Virus record (IMG/VR): IMGVR_UViG_3300042898_003334
Location: 1-23,248 of that record
Source of the DNA: a virus
Reading direction: 5' to 3' (one strand)
DNA length: 23,248 nt
The first letter of the stretch is position 1, and every line of letters begins with the position of its first letter. Position numbers and translations under genes: made by a program. A model generated the notes under the pieces. It saw only the letters and a program-made list of their open reading frames with translations, did not search any database and was not told the DNA's origin. Positions 13,344 through 20,719 of this stretch are shown here, one piece after another.

Positions 13344-13817
13344 TTACTGTTTTAAAAGTTTTGATGTTTCTGCTTCTGCGACTCGTTTGCGCAAACTGCT
13401 AGAACTAAAACTATGGTCACGCCGATTAAATATAACCATTATACCACGACCAGCACCTTCATTACGGCCTGTAAAGTTTTTGTCCTCATACTCTACACCC
13501 AAAATACGAACATCCAGTGGCAGGATCAACAACAAGTCAATCAAGTCTTGTTCCGTTTGGTAAACAACTACCTCGTCAACATAGCGGCAAGCACTGAGTT
13601 GAATCTGTCGTTCCACAATGCTTTGAATTGGTTTGTTTTTGGTGTCGGGTCTATCAATAGTTGGATCAGTTTGTAATCCACAAATTAGATAATCACAATG
13701 ATTTTTTGCTTCGCTCAACATGGCAACATGGCCAGCATGCAACATGTCAAAGGTTGAGAATGTGATGCCAATCTTTTTACCTTGTGCTTTTAGTTCTTTG
13801 ATGTGATTGAATATCAT
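13344..13817 (-). CDS. Cytidylyltransferase-like nucleotidyltransferase
   Basis: This 157-residue protein has the nucleotidyltransferase signature FDMLHAGHVAML, with the H27-x2-H30 pair that contacts the NTP phosphates, and a C-terminal SSSSLRKRV (about 137-145) matching the ISSTxxR motif. Such enzymes (TagD-like glycerol-phosphate cytidylyltransferase, RfaE-like) activate sugar or polyol phosphates as CDP or ADP derivatives. With glycosyltransferase-like genes in the same operon it may supply an activated group. The start overlaps the upstream stop by 4 nt. Confidence 0.88.
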   Translation of the reverse strand: MIFNHIKELKAQGKKIGITFSTFDMLHAGHVAMLSEAKNHCDYLICGLQTDPTIDRPDTKNKPIQSIVERQIQLSACRYVDEVVVYQTEQDLIDLLLILPLDVRILGVEYEDKNFTGRNEGAGRGIMVIFNRRDHSFSSSSLRKRVAEAETSKLLKQ

Positions 13818-14224
13818 GATACTTCGCTACGGCCTCCGCCAATATCTCTCTGATTAATAAATTGTCCGCTCATGCTTTTTGCAATTGCTTGTTCTTGTTC
13901 CCAGGTTTCCATGACCACATGTCGGCACACATTCTGGAACCACCGATCCACAATATCTGCATCGTCGTCATCTTTCTTGATCATGTATCCTGCTTTGACC
14001 AGTCTAGAGATAAAGATTTCATTCCAGTCCAGTTCAAAGCTACCTTGATGCAAATTGGCAGGATCAATATCCATTTTAAGAATGGCCACATATGGCTCAC
14101 CTTTTTCAGTGGCCAATTCTTTTTCTGTTTTCTTAGCAGGCTCTTCTTTGGGTGGCTTAATCTTGACCACTGGAGGAGACTCTAGTGCTTTTGCAGGTTT
14201 TTTCTTTTTGAACCATTCAAACAT
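13814..14224 (-). CDS. Conserved phage protein with basic N-terminal tail (136 aa)
   Basis: A Lys/Pro-rich N-terminus (MFEWFKKKKPAKALESPPVV, to about residue 38) looks disordered. It is followed by a folded part starting GEPYVAILKMDIDPANLHQG and continuing SFELDWNEIFISRLVKAGY and VDRWFQNVCRHVVMETWEQE. I recall this second part from hypothetical proteins of marine T4-like phages; its role is unknown. It is coupled to both neighbours by short overlaps. Confidence 0.83.
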   Translation of the reverse strand: MFEWFKKKKPAKALESPPVVKIKPPKEEPAKKTEKELATEKGEPYVAILKMDIDPANLHQGSFELDWNEIFISRLVKAGYMIKKDDDDADIVDRWFQNVCRHVVMETWEQEQAIAKSMSGQFINQRDIGGGRSEVS

Positions 14225-14426
14225 CTGTTCGTCCCCACTTGACTTTTAACCAAATGCGTTCATGTATGTAATAATCCACGCTTAACAACACATGCAATGC
14301 TGTAGCAAAGCCTGCTGAATTTCCTAGATTACCTGTAAACATGTAGGTCCAAAAGATTGTAAACAACCATGCGGTCAATCTATAGGTAAGCATTCTAACT
14401 ACTGTACGTTTTTTTGTTTCGCTCAT
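14217..14426 (-). CDS. DUF2061 small membrane protein
   Basis: This 69-residue protein begins MSETKKRTVVRMLTYRLTAW and has two hydrophobic helices (about 17-33 and 38-50) ahead of YYIHERIWLKVKWG. The basic start followed by a 'YR.TAW' block and the closing HERIW match DUF2061, a small inner-membrane family of unknown function. The ATG at 14424-14426 overlaps the QueE stop by 4 nt; a longer in-frame start would run inside queE. Confidence 0.85.
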   Translation of the reverse strand: MSETKKRTVVRMLTYRLTAWLFTIFWTYMFTGNLGNSAGFATALHVLLSVDYYIHERIWLKVKWGRTDV

Positions 14427-15289
14427 TTGCCCCATCCATTTCCCCACAAGTCCACATGCAATCGTGGTGTGTAATAGTATCCACGCTTGAGTGCCCAGTC
14501 TGCAACATTAACACGATTTTCTGCATAGGGTGCAACCACACCACCTTGTGGCATGACATACACAACACCTTTAAAACCTATTGAACGATATTCTGCTACT
14601 GCACGATCAATTTCATCAAAGTGTGCTTCGCTGTCAATCACAAACTTGAGATACACAGTACCTACATCTTGATATTCTGCCACAATCTTGGGTTTAATTG
14701 CTTCCTCCCACTTCTCTCCACTGGCACTAAGTTTAGGACTTACACTGAATGTAACTTCTCTGCTGGTAAATGGAGGATTCAGCGCCCATTGATCTAAGAA
14801 CAATTTAAATTCTGGAGTTAATTTTTGAGTACCGTTTGTCTCAAATGTAATATTCTTGATACGAAGCATGTGATCATGATTAAGCAAATCTGGATATGCT
14901 CGCTGCCAGCCCAGCAATGGCTCGCCTCCGGTGATCACAAGATGTGTGTCGTTGCCTGTACGATTGGTCCACTTGCGATCAGGAATCAAGTCTAGCATTT
15001 TGTTTACCAGCGCATCAATCTCGTATGTGGGACTGAGTTCTTTGAAGTCCGGATGCCAGCTTGCATAGCTGTCACACCCTGTGTTCACCAGCGGAAGCTC
15101 TTCAAATGTTTTGTACAAGTGTACATTCTTGGCAACTTCGTCTGCTTCTACAGACAGCTCACCGGGCTTGCAACCAAACCCTGCGCAGGTAAAGTTACAG
15201 CCAAATGTTCTCAAAAACACACTGGGTACGCCAATAAAGCGACCTTCGCCTTGTGCAGAATAAAATAATTCACTTACTTTTAGTTTCAT
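14423..15289 (-). CDS. queE: 7-carboxy-7-deazaguanine synthase (QueE), radical SAM
   Basis: This 288-residue protein matches QueE, which rearranges 6-carboxytetrahydropterin to 7-carboxy-7-deazaguanine using S-adenosylmethionine. Visible features are FYSAQGEGRFIG VPSVFLR (9-27), the cluster region GCNFTCAGFGC (C31, C35, C40), a second conserved-looking Cys in NTGCDSYASW (C72), and LVITGGEPLLGWQ (SAM-binding GGE). The cysteine spacing is C-x3-C-x4-C, not the usual C-x3-C-x2-C. I chose ATG 15287-15289, which overlaps the methyltransferase by 20 nt. It works with QueD five genes upstream. Downstream enzymes (QueC and DNA insertion) are not in the window. Confidence 0.92.
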   Translation of the reverse strand: MKLKVSELFYSAQGEGRFIGVPSVFLRTFGCNFTCAGFGCKPGELSVEADEVAKNVHLYKTFEELPLVNTGCDSYASWHPDFKELSPTYEIDALVNKMLDLIPDRKWTNRTGNDTHLVITGGEPLLGWQRAYPDLLNHDHMLRIKNITFETNGTQKLTPEFKLFLDQWALNPPFTSREVTFSVSPKLSASGEKWEEAIKPKIVAEYQDVGTVYLKFVIDSEAHFDEIDRAVAEYRSIGFKGVVYVMPQGGVVAPYAENRVNVADWALKRGYYYTPRLHVDLWGNGWGK

Positions 15290-15884
15290 TTTTAAAATAT
15301 CTTTCAATAACACTACGGGGCCACAAACTCATTCTTCTTGGCAGATGCCCAGGAATCCAATCCTCAATGCTGTCAATTGGAGTTTCAAAGTTGTATGGTG
15401 CCTTGGTAAAATCAACTGATCTAAAATCACCAGTTTGAATGTTACGATTGTTGCCACTGTGATGACTGGTGATCATAACATATTTTACACTACTGCGAAC
15501 TATGTTGTCAAGCACTTTGTCAATATCTTCCAGACTCAAATGGAACAAACAGTCTCGGCAAAACAACATATCAACATCAGGGATAGGGTCAGTGGTCAAA
15601 TCAAACACTCTAAAATCCACATCAGGATAGTCTTTTTTGTTCTGTTCAATCATGAACTCCACAATGTCTCCACCTTGATATTTGAATCCTACTGGAAACT
15701 CAATCAAATTCATCCAACTGTAATCACCACACGGAGCATCAAACATCGATGTTATGTTGTGTCGTTCCAAAAAGCCTGGTAGTTCCTGCCGCAATGGTTC
15801 AGTATAGGCAACGGTACTGCCTGACCCACAAGTGACATCTTGCCAGCGCCTGTGAGTTATAATATCTTCGAATATTTCTTTCAT
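15270..15884 (-). CDS. Class I SAM-dependent methyltransferase
   Basis: This 204-residue protein has a Rossmann-type SAM pocket: motif I FDAPCGDYSWM (48-58), a following YQGGDIV (acidic residue for the ribose), then FDLTTDPIPDVDMLFCRDCL, where the family binds the adenine and positions its substrate. A loop HHSGNNRNIQTGDF follows. The substrate cannot be read from sequence; small-molecule and sugar methylation are both possible. It lies between a glycosyltransferase-like gene (1-nt overlap, TAATG) and QueE. Confidence 0.87.
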   Translation of the reverse strand: MKEIFEDIITHRRWQDVTCGSGSTVAYTEPLRQELPGFLERHNITSMFDAPCGDYSWMNLIEFPVGFKYQGGDIVEFMIEQNKKDYPDVDFRVFDLTTDPIPDVDMLFCRDCLFHLSLEDIDKVLDNIVRSSVKYVMITSHHSGNNRNIQTGDFRSVDFTKAPYNFETPIDSIEDWIPGHLPRRMSLWPRSVIERYFKNETKSK

Positions 15885-16606
15885 TATATTCTGATCAACT
15901 GTTTCATGAAATTTAATTTGACATCAATATCTCTGCTGGAATGCACATGTAAAATGGCACAGTTGTTGACATGAATGCCGTTCCATAGATCTTGCCGCCA
16001 TACCTCGACGCCTGGCAACCATTGTGCTTGATATGCCAATGGTGGCACAAGTGCATGTTCAAGTTTTACTCCCTGACTCCACAGCATCTTGTTCAAGATA
16101 ATTTGTTCAGTGTTGTAGTCAGTGAAGTCCCAGTTCTTGACCATGTCTATGCCCAACTGCCAAGTTTCTTCTTTCATGGTGGCAGGGAAGTACCTTACAC
16201 CTGCATTGAAAAAGTGCGGAAAGGATTCGTTGTAGGAATTGGCAGTGTAAAAACTCTTTGGATCAGAGTAATTGAACATCATAAAATCATTGTATTTGCC
16301 CCAAATGTCAATGGGTGCAACCGCAACTGTGTCAGGGTCAGTGTACAAAATATTGCAAGGACCGTGTTCCAGCCAGAGTTGACGAATCTTGTGAAAGGTC
16401 TCGTGCAGGGCCTGATGAATGGTGTCAAACTGACCAGATACAAATGCAAATTCCCAGTCGCCTTTTAAGTGCTTTTTAAAACTGCCAAGACTGATCTGAT
16501 GGCATTCTACATATTTTTTATACAGATCTGTTTCGGCACTGCGATCTTTGACACTCCAGTTTGGGTCTTTGATTTCAAACAGACTTTTGACTAAAATATT
16601 TTTCAT
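15884..16606 (-). CDS. Glycosyltransferase-like protein with DxD motif
   Basis: This 240-residue protein contains NILYTDPDTVAVAPIDIW with the D90-P91-D92 motif that binds metal and nucleotide sugar in GT-A glycosyltransferases. FFNAGVRYFPA and a C-terminal ILHVHSSRD are also typical of nucleotide-diphospho-sugar transferase folds (GT8/GT32-like). Start ATG 16604-16606 overlaps the upstream stop by 4 nt; a longer frame to 16669 would run inside the methyltransferase gene. Sugar and acceptor unknown. Its neighbours on both sides are methyltransferases. Confidence 0.78.
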   Translation of the reverse strand: MKNILVKSLFEIKDPNWSVKDRSAETDLYKKYVECHQISLGSFKKHLKGDWEFAFVSGQFDTIHQALHETFHKIRQLWLEHGPCNILYTDPDTVAVAPIDIWGKYNDFMMFNYSDPKSFYTANSYNESFPHFFNAGVRYFPATMKEETWQLGIDMVKNWDFTDYNTEQIILNKMLWSQGVKLEHALVPPLAYQAQWLPGVEVWRQDLWNGIHVNNCAILHVHSSRDIDVKLNFMKQLIRI

Positions 16607-17343
16607 AATTTGGGAGTAATGTATAACCAGGTCATGGTACTGGGACGGCCTTCGTGCACCAATGCCCACTTATCACAATCTGACAGATCTTTCAAGAAAT
16701 CAAACTGATAAGGATCTTTTGTGGTCTGTGACATCAGCTGAACAGTGTGTGTTTCTTCAAATCTCTGTGTCAAAGTATCTGTGATGCCCGGGATAGCACA
16801 ATCGTGACACTCTACCAAGATTGAACACTTGGACAAGGACGGTACCTTGACAGGATCCAACAGTGTTAGTTCTGCGCCCTCACAGTCAACAATCAACAAT
16901 GGTTTCTTGGGCAAGTGGCATTTGTCTTCAATCCATTCGCAAGTGATCTCGTCCCTGGTGGTATTGAGTCCAGTGACATTGTTGGCAAGACTATTTTCAT
17001 GACAAATTTCAATAGCTGTAGGACTAATATCTACTGCGTCTGCTGTGACATGGGGTAACAATCTGCACAGGCCAACAATATAATATCCTTCAGCACAGCC
17101 GATGTTCAGCAGATAATCTGGTTTGGCTTTTACTGCATGATCCACAAATTCATGAAGTTCATTTTCGTATACACCCAACAGCTTGGCTGGGGTATCTCCA
17201 TCACCCCAACAGGTGCGTGGCACAATGGTCATTCCTGCAAATGGGCCAGTCTGTACTCGACCCCCTGTGTATTGAAATAACAAAGGCATTAGTTCTAATC
17301 GTCTGAGATTGGCAATGTCTTGGAGGTGTCGTTGTAAGTTCAT
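16603..17343 (-). CDS. SAM-dependent methyltransferase (FkbM-like)
   Basis: This 246-residue protein has motif I YLLNIGCAEGYYIVGLCR (about 94-111), then ADAVDISPTAIEICHENSLA, and LLIVDCEGAELTLLDPVKVP, the 'DxEGxE' region seen in FkbM-type methyltransferases. Such enzymes often methylate sugar hydroxyls, which suits the surrounding glycosyltransferase-like genes. It overlaps the GT2 gene by 1 nt and the next gene by 4 nt. Substrate not determined. Confidence 0.87.
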   Translation of the reverse strand: MNLQRHLQDIANLRRLELMPLLFQYTGGRVQTGPFAGMTIVPRTCWGDGDTPAKLLGVYENELHEFVDHAVKAKPDYLLNIGCAEGYYIVGLCRLLPHVTADAVDISPTAIEICHENSLANNVTGLNTTRDEITCEWIEDKCHLPKKPLLIVDCEGAELTLLDPVKVPSLSKCSILVECHDCAIPGITDTLTQRFEETHTVQLMSQTTKDPYQFDFLKDLSDCDKWALVHEGRPSTMTWLYITPKL

Positions 17344-18191
17344 CAGGCTACTTTCTGCATGCCATGCGGGTTTTGAAATTGTTTCATTTGATTGTTGACA
17401 TCATTTTCTTTGAGTTTGACCCAGGGATCCTGTGTACCTCTAAATACATCAGCAAAGAACTTCATGCTCATGCCGCGTTCTTTTTCCAGATACTGTGCCA
17501 GTTTTGCACACTCAGTGTGCCGCAACTCAATGTTCTGTGTGCTGTGGAAGTCTCTAGGGTCCGATGGATTTCCTTCAAATATCACACGCTTCTTGAATGT
17601 GTCATCTTGATTGTTGCCAGTGAGATCGTATCTATCGTGATCAACCCACACAGGAATACGCTCATAGATATCCAGTAGATACGCTTGTTGGCTAAGCCAT
17701 GCATCGTTCAATTGATGGTGACTCAAATGACCCAGAGCCTTGAGCCAATCTTGAGGCACAATAGGGAAAATACTGTACGGGTGGTCGTTGTGAGTATGAA
17801 ATGCCAATAAACGGAACTGGCCGTCCCATTTCATGATTTCAAGATCCCAGTCCTGAGTCTGCATTACTGCATCGTCGTTCCAGAATACCATCCAGCGACC
17901 ATCGCTGTTGCGAGCCAATTCGTTCACATACTCGTGCAGTCTTCCGTACCCATAAGGTTCAAAACTCAATGCAGTGTATTCGATCTCAGCAGAATCAAAC
18001 CAAGGTTGAATCTTTTCTTCAAAGTGTTTGAGTCCAACTTGATCATCGTTATCGAACCCAAACAAAAATTGAATCTTTTTAAGGTTGCCTGATAGTCTTG
18101 TTAGGCTTTCCAAACTGCGTTCGAGCATGTCTGCCCGCCCACGAGTTGGCAATAGTATTGAAATATCAAATTCAGGGGTTGATTCTATCAT
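17343..18191 (-). CDS. Family 2-like glycosyltransferase
   Basis: This 282-residue protein starts with the GT2-type N-terminus ISILLPTRGRADMLERSLES (about 10-29), binding the nucleotide. It has an acidic GFDNDD stretch, and WMVFWNDDAVMQTQDWD (about 99-115) carries the metal-binding Asp pair. Later NIELRHTECAKL may be part of the acceptor region. GT2 enzymes transfer sugars to lipids, proteins or, in phages, DNA bases. It is coupled to QueD by a 4-nt overlap, which is suggestive but not proof of a DNA-linked role. Confidence 0.83.
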   Translation of the reverse strand: MIESTPEFDISILLPTRGRADMLERSLESLTRLSGNLKKIQFLFGFDNDDQVGLKHFEEKIQPWFDSAEIEYTALSFEPYGYGRLHEYVNELARNSDGRWMVFWNDDAVMQTQDWDLEIMKWDGQFRLLAFHTHNDHPYSIFPIVPQDWLKALGHLSHHQLNDAWLSQQAYLLDIYERIPVWVDHDRYDLTGNNQDDTFKKRVIFEGNPSDPRDFHSTQNIELRHTECAKLAQYLEKERGMSMKFFADVFRGTQDPWVKLKENDVNNQMKQFQNPHGMQKVA

Positions 18192-18694
18192 GAAAATAAA
18201 TCCTCATTCCATTCACGATGACCTTCACGGAAAGCCATGTTGGCTTGTGTTTCTCGTACTTCTACACGATAGCACCACAGACGTTTGCTTTCACCTTCGC
18301 CCCACATGTCCGGAATGTAAACACCATTCACATACTTGTACAGCATATCACTCAATGCTTCACAACCTAGTGCAGGAAGGATTGTTAGTTTGGCTAACTT
18401 GCGGCGTTCCATTTCTTTGTAGAATTCTAGTTCTGGATCATCTGCACTGACTAGGGTAGTGTGATCAAATTGATCTTCTAGGATTTTCTTGAGCTCCTTG
18501 AGTCCGCCATAGTCAGCGGCCCAATTGCGAACATCCAGATCATTGGTGCCAAAGTAAAATTTCATTGAGAAACTGTAACCATGATTTAGATTGCAATGGC
18601 TATCAGCTCTCCACTGTCTGTATGCGCAGGGAAATGCGTCGTGATATTCTTTTGTTGATGTGTACTTGTAGAGTACGGGTTGTAGTTGTGCCAT
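18188..18694 (-). CDS. queD: 6-carboxytetrahydropterin synthase (QueD)
   Basis: This 168-residue protein matches the QueD/PTPS fold, which converts 7,8-dihydroneopterin triphosphate to 6-carboxytetrahydropterin. Catalytic Cys34 and His38 lie in SHCNLNHGYSFSMKF, D77-H78 in EDQFDHTTLV, and a Glu in VRET near the C-terminus. The usual HGH zinc motif reads HGY here, and C23 in FPCAYRQW may replace the first zinc histidine; I recall this from a proteobacterial/phage subfamily. Start ATG 18692-18694 has TAGGAG upstream. It is the first gene of the 16-gene operon. Confidence 0.9.
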   Translation of the reverse strand: MAQLQPVLYKYTSTKEYHDAFPCAYRQWRADSHCNLNHGYSFSMKFYFGTNDLDVRNWAADYGGLKELKKILEDQFDHTTLVSADDPELEFYKEMERRKLAKLTILPALGCEALSDMLYKYVNGVYIPDMWGEGESKRLWCYRVEVRETQANMAFREGHREWNEDLFS

Positions 18695-18712
18695 TATTTT
18701 CTCCTATGTTGT

Positions 18713-18741
18713 ATTATAGCATAGGCAGCAGAATTTGTAAA
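18713..18741 (-). promoter_or_regulatory. Sigma70-type promoter of the queD operon
   Basis: On the minus strand TTTACA (18736-18741), a 17-nt spacer and TATAAT (18713-18718). It lies inside repeat copy 1. It would drive the run of overlapping genes from queD down to 9948. Confidence 0.85.
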
Positions 18742-18766
18742 GCGGGATGATGCTCTAAAGACCGCT
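18717..18766. repeat. 50-bp direct repeat, copy 1
   Basis: Exactly identical to 19764-19813, same orientation, 1047 bp apart. It covers the -35, the spacer and about 25 bp upstream of the queD promoter. The upstream half has a short inverted repeat (AGCGG/CCGCT on the minus strand), which could bind a regulator. Confidence 0.97.
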
Positions 18767-18770
18767 CAAA

Positions 18771-18797
18771 TACGAATATGAATTATTCATATTCGTA
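18771..18797. terminator. 13-bp inverted repeat after the dioxygenase gene
   Basis: A perfect 13-bp palindrome with a 1-nt centre lies between the dioxygenase stop (18817) and repeat copy 1. It is AT-rich and followed on the minus strand by only TTT, so terminator activity is uncertain; a protein-binding site is equally possible. A 10-bp palindrome (TGAAATTTCA) lies next to it at 18799-18808. Confidence 0.6.
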
Positions 18798-18816
18798 CTG
18801 AAATTTCAATGTCGTT

Positions 18817-19737
18817 TTACATATCAAAACTGTATCTATGTAAAATTCTATCTTCCATCATTGCTGGATCTTTAAGCACTCGTTTGTGCAATGTCAACAA
18901 TTGCTCCATGATCACAATGTCGCCAGGTTCCCACATGTGTGTGTAGATGAAGTCTTCTTTTAAACAATGAGCTTTTAAAATTTCTAATAATTCAGGATCT
19001 GACGGAATGGTACAATCATTTAAAAAATGAAAATATAGTCCCTTGTTTCCGTTGTATTCATTTACATTTACCAGTGGTGTGGTATATCCTTTTGTTTCGT
19101 GGCCAGTCTTTTCGCCAGTGATAAACTCAAACATCCATGATGGCAGTCCTTCTCCCCATATGGCAGGATTATATTTGAAATGAGCTGTTACTCCTTCACA
19201 TCTTGCTTTTATAGAGTCGTCTAATGCCGCATAAGCTCTTGTGGTGTCCAAAAACGATGTTCCTGTGTCTTTAACCCCCGACACCGCCTGTAGTGCAACA
19301 CCTCGTCTTGGGCCTCTTGTGGCATCCCAGGGACCATTTATATTGTTATGCCAATCTAGATCAGGTTGTGGGAAAAATCCTGTGTCTTTGTTATCTATTT
19401 TTTTCCCAGTTACTCGTTGTACCCAAAATTTATTATCTGGTCCCGAATAGGTAAATGGGTCAGGAACCACATCATGCCAAATGCCCTTTTCATGATTGGC
19501 ACCGGGTTGTAAATTACCATCTGAGTCCCACCAACAGCCGTTCCAGTTAGCAATACCTTTGCCCGAGCGTAAACATAACTTGGCGAAAGGAATTACCTCA
19601 ACTGGTTGGTTTCTAAAAACCACAATCAAGTGGTCGTCGTATATGTCTTTTATTTCTTTGTAGTCTAATTCAGACAATTTAGTAATATCAACATCTAAAA
19701 TTTCTACCCCAACATTGTCCAAGTGCTTGATTTTCAT
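18817..19737 (-). CDS. TauD-like Fe(II)/2-oxoglutarate dioxygenase with altered metal motif
   Basis: This 306-residue protein follows TauD-family order. The N-terminal GVEILDVDITKL, then IYDDHLIVVFRNQ, a block GVALQAVSG...TSFLDTTRAYAAL, and the C-terminal GDIVIMEQLLTLHKRV with distal iron ligand H284 and 2-oxoglutarate-binding Arg near R297 (RILHRYSF) are all present. At the usual HxD site it reads DWHNN (H130, N132), so the acidic iron ligand is replaced by Asn. In related halogenases loss of the acid frees a metal site. Start ATG 19735-19737 has TAGGAG upstream. It lies alone between two 50-bp repeats. Substrate unknown. Confidence 0.8.
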   Translation of the reverse strand: MKIKHLDNVGVEILDVDITKLSELDYKEIKDIYDDHLIVVFRNQPVEVIPFAKLCLRSGKGIANWNGCWWDSDGNLQPGANHEKGIWHDVVPDPFTYSGPDNKFWVQRVTGKKIDNKDTGFFPQPDLDWHNNINGPWDATRGPRRGVALQAVSGVKDTGTSFLDTTRAYAALDDSIKARCEGVTAHFKYNPAIWGEGLPSWMFEFITGEKTGHETKGYTTPLVNVNEYNGNKGLYFHFLNDCTIPSDPELLEILKAHCLKEDFIYTHMWEPGDIVIMEQLLTLHKRVLKDPAMMEDRILHRYSFDM

Positions 19738-19759
19738 AATGATTCTCCTAATGTGTTAC

Positions 19760-19788
19760 ATTGTAGCATAGGCAGCAGAATTTGTAAA
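19760..19788 (-). promoter_or_regulatory. Sigma70-type promoter of the dioxygenase gene
   Basis: On the minus strand TTTACA (19783-19788), a 17-nt spacer and TACAAT (19760-19765). It is the repeat-borne twin of the queD promoter, with a weaker -10. The leaders also resemble each other (TAGGAG before both ATGs). Confidence 0.78.
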
Positions 19789-19813
19789 GCGGGATGATGC
19801 TCTAAAGACCGCT
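19764..19813. repeat. 50-bp direct repeat, copy 2
   Basis: Exact copy of 18717-18766 in the same orientation. Together they bracket the dioxygenase gene, so recombination between them would remove or insert one promoter-gene unit of 1047 bp. Confidence 0.97.
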
Positions 19814-19825
19814 TGTTTGATCAGA

Positions 19826-19859
19826 TATTTAGTTGTGGGTATTACTGTGTAACTAAATA
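19826..19859. promoter_or_regulatory. Divergent pair of ACTAAATA late-type boxes
   Basis: ACTAAATA occurs on the minus strand (19826-19833, facing the dioxygenase) and on the plus strand (19852-19859, 5 nt before the ATG of the radical SAM gene). The dioxygenase could therefore have both early- and late-type promoters. The plus-strand copy would give a transcript starting at the ATG. Confidence 0.6.
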
Positions 19860-19864
19860 ATTGC

Positions 19865-20719
19865 ATGTCTAAAATACACATGAGAGGTTTAGAATTTTAC
19901 ATTACCAACGTGTGTAATCTAACATGTGAAAATTGTAGAAGTTTTAATAATTATAAATTTTCTGGCCTCTATGAATTTGATCAACCAGCGATACAAGCCT
20001 GGGCAGAAAAAATTCATATCACTGATATCTCAATATTAGGTGGTGAACCAACTTTACATCCCAGACTTGAACAATGGGTTGCTGGGTTAAGAGCTGCCTG
20101 GCCCTTGTCCAATATTCGATTAACTACCAACGGCACATATCTTAACAAGGTTCGCGGCCTGCATGATATGCTTGCAAAGTATCGCTGTAACATTCAGATA
20201 TCCTCTCACAGTTACGAATTACGCAATTTGATTGCAGATGAAATGTTTGCGGCCTTTGGCGAATGTGAAATACTTCCAATGAAACCAACTTCATCACAAC
20301 ACTATCAAGGAGTGAATAGTGTCTTTTTTAAAACTGATAAAGGCGTTGTAATAGATTTACAAAATAACAATTTTTTACAAGATATTTGTTTTGTTGACGA
20401 TCAATTTACTTTAAGAAACAATGACCCTGTTAAAGCACACAACAGTTGTGGTATAGCCAATTGTCATCACATGATAGACAATAAAATTTACAAATGTTCT
20501 GTGGTAGGGTTATTGCCAGAATTTTTAAAACAACAAAAAAAAGACACAACAAATTTATTACCGTATCATGGATTGCCAGTTGAAGAAGTCACGCAAGAAA
20601 CTATCGACCAATTGGTTAATCCAATGCCTCATTGTAGTATATGTCCTGAATCTAATAGATACCAACCTATCAAATCCTTCTTGAAAAAAGATCTAAAATT
20701 TAGTAAGGATACTCTTTAG
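19865..20719 (+). CDS. Radical SAM protein with SPASM-like cysteine-rich C-terminus
   Basis: This 284-residue protein has the radical SAM motif TNVCNLTCENCRSF (C17, C21, C24), a GGE motif ILGGEPTLHP (57-66) and RLTTNGTYLN. The C-terminal half has further cysteines C195, C200, C211, C257 and C260 (NSCGIANCHH, KCSVVG, HCSICPES), as in SPASM/twitch enzymes with extra iron-sulfur clusters that modify peptides or sugars. The ATG sits 5 nt after ACTAAATA with no Shine-Dalgarno. Its end overlaps the converging beta-rich gene by 20 nt. Substrate unknown; the adjacent small protein is one candidate partner. Confidence 0.85.
   Translation: MSKIHMRGLEFYITNVCNLTCENCRSFNNYKFSGLYEFDQPAIQAWAEKIHITDISILGGEPTLHPRLEQWVAGLRAAWPLSNIRLTTNGTYLNKVRGLHDMLAKYRCNIQISSHSYELRNLIADEMFAAFGECEILPMKPTSSQHYQGVNSVFFKTDKGVVIDLQNNNFLQDICFVDDQFTLRNNDPVKAHNSCGIANCHHMIDNKIYKCSVVGLLPEFLKQQKKDTTNLLPYHGLPVEEVTQETIDQLVNPMPHCSICPESNRYQPIKSFLKKDLKFSKDTL

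Noticed and set aside
15992-16468. Plus-strand frame of 158 codons inside the DxD glycosyltransferase gene
   Set aside because: Antisense shadow: no Shine-Dalgarno or promoter box, no recognisable motif, and the minus-strand gene has clear family motifs and coupling.
18717-18766. tRNA-like fragment in the 50-bp repeat (TTTAGAGCATC resembling a D arm, then CTTTACA)
   Set aside because: No anticodon stem can form around CTTTACA and there is no T arm or acceptor stem, so it is neither a tRNA nor a convincing attachment core.
18717-19813. Insertion sequence or transposon spanning the dioxygenase gene
   Set aside because: The flanking repeats are direct and promoter-bearing, with no terminal inverted repeats, transposase or short target-site duplication.
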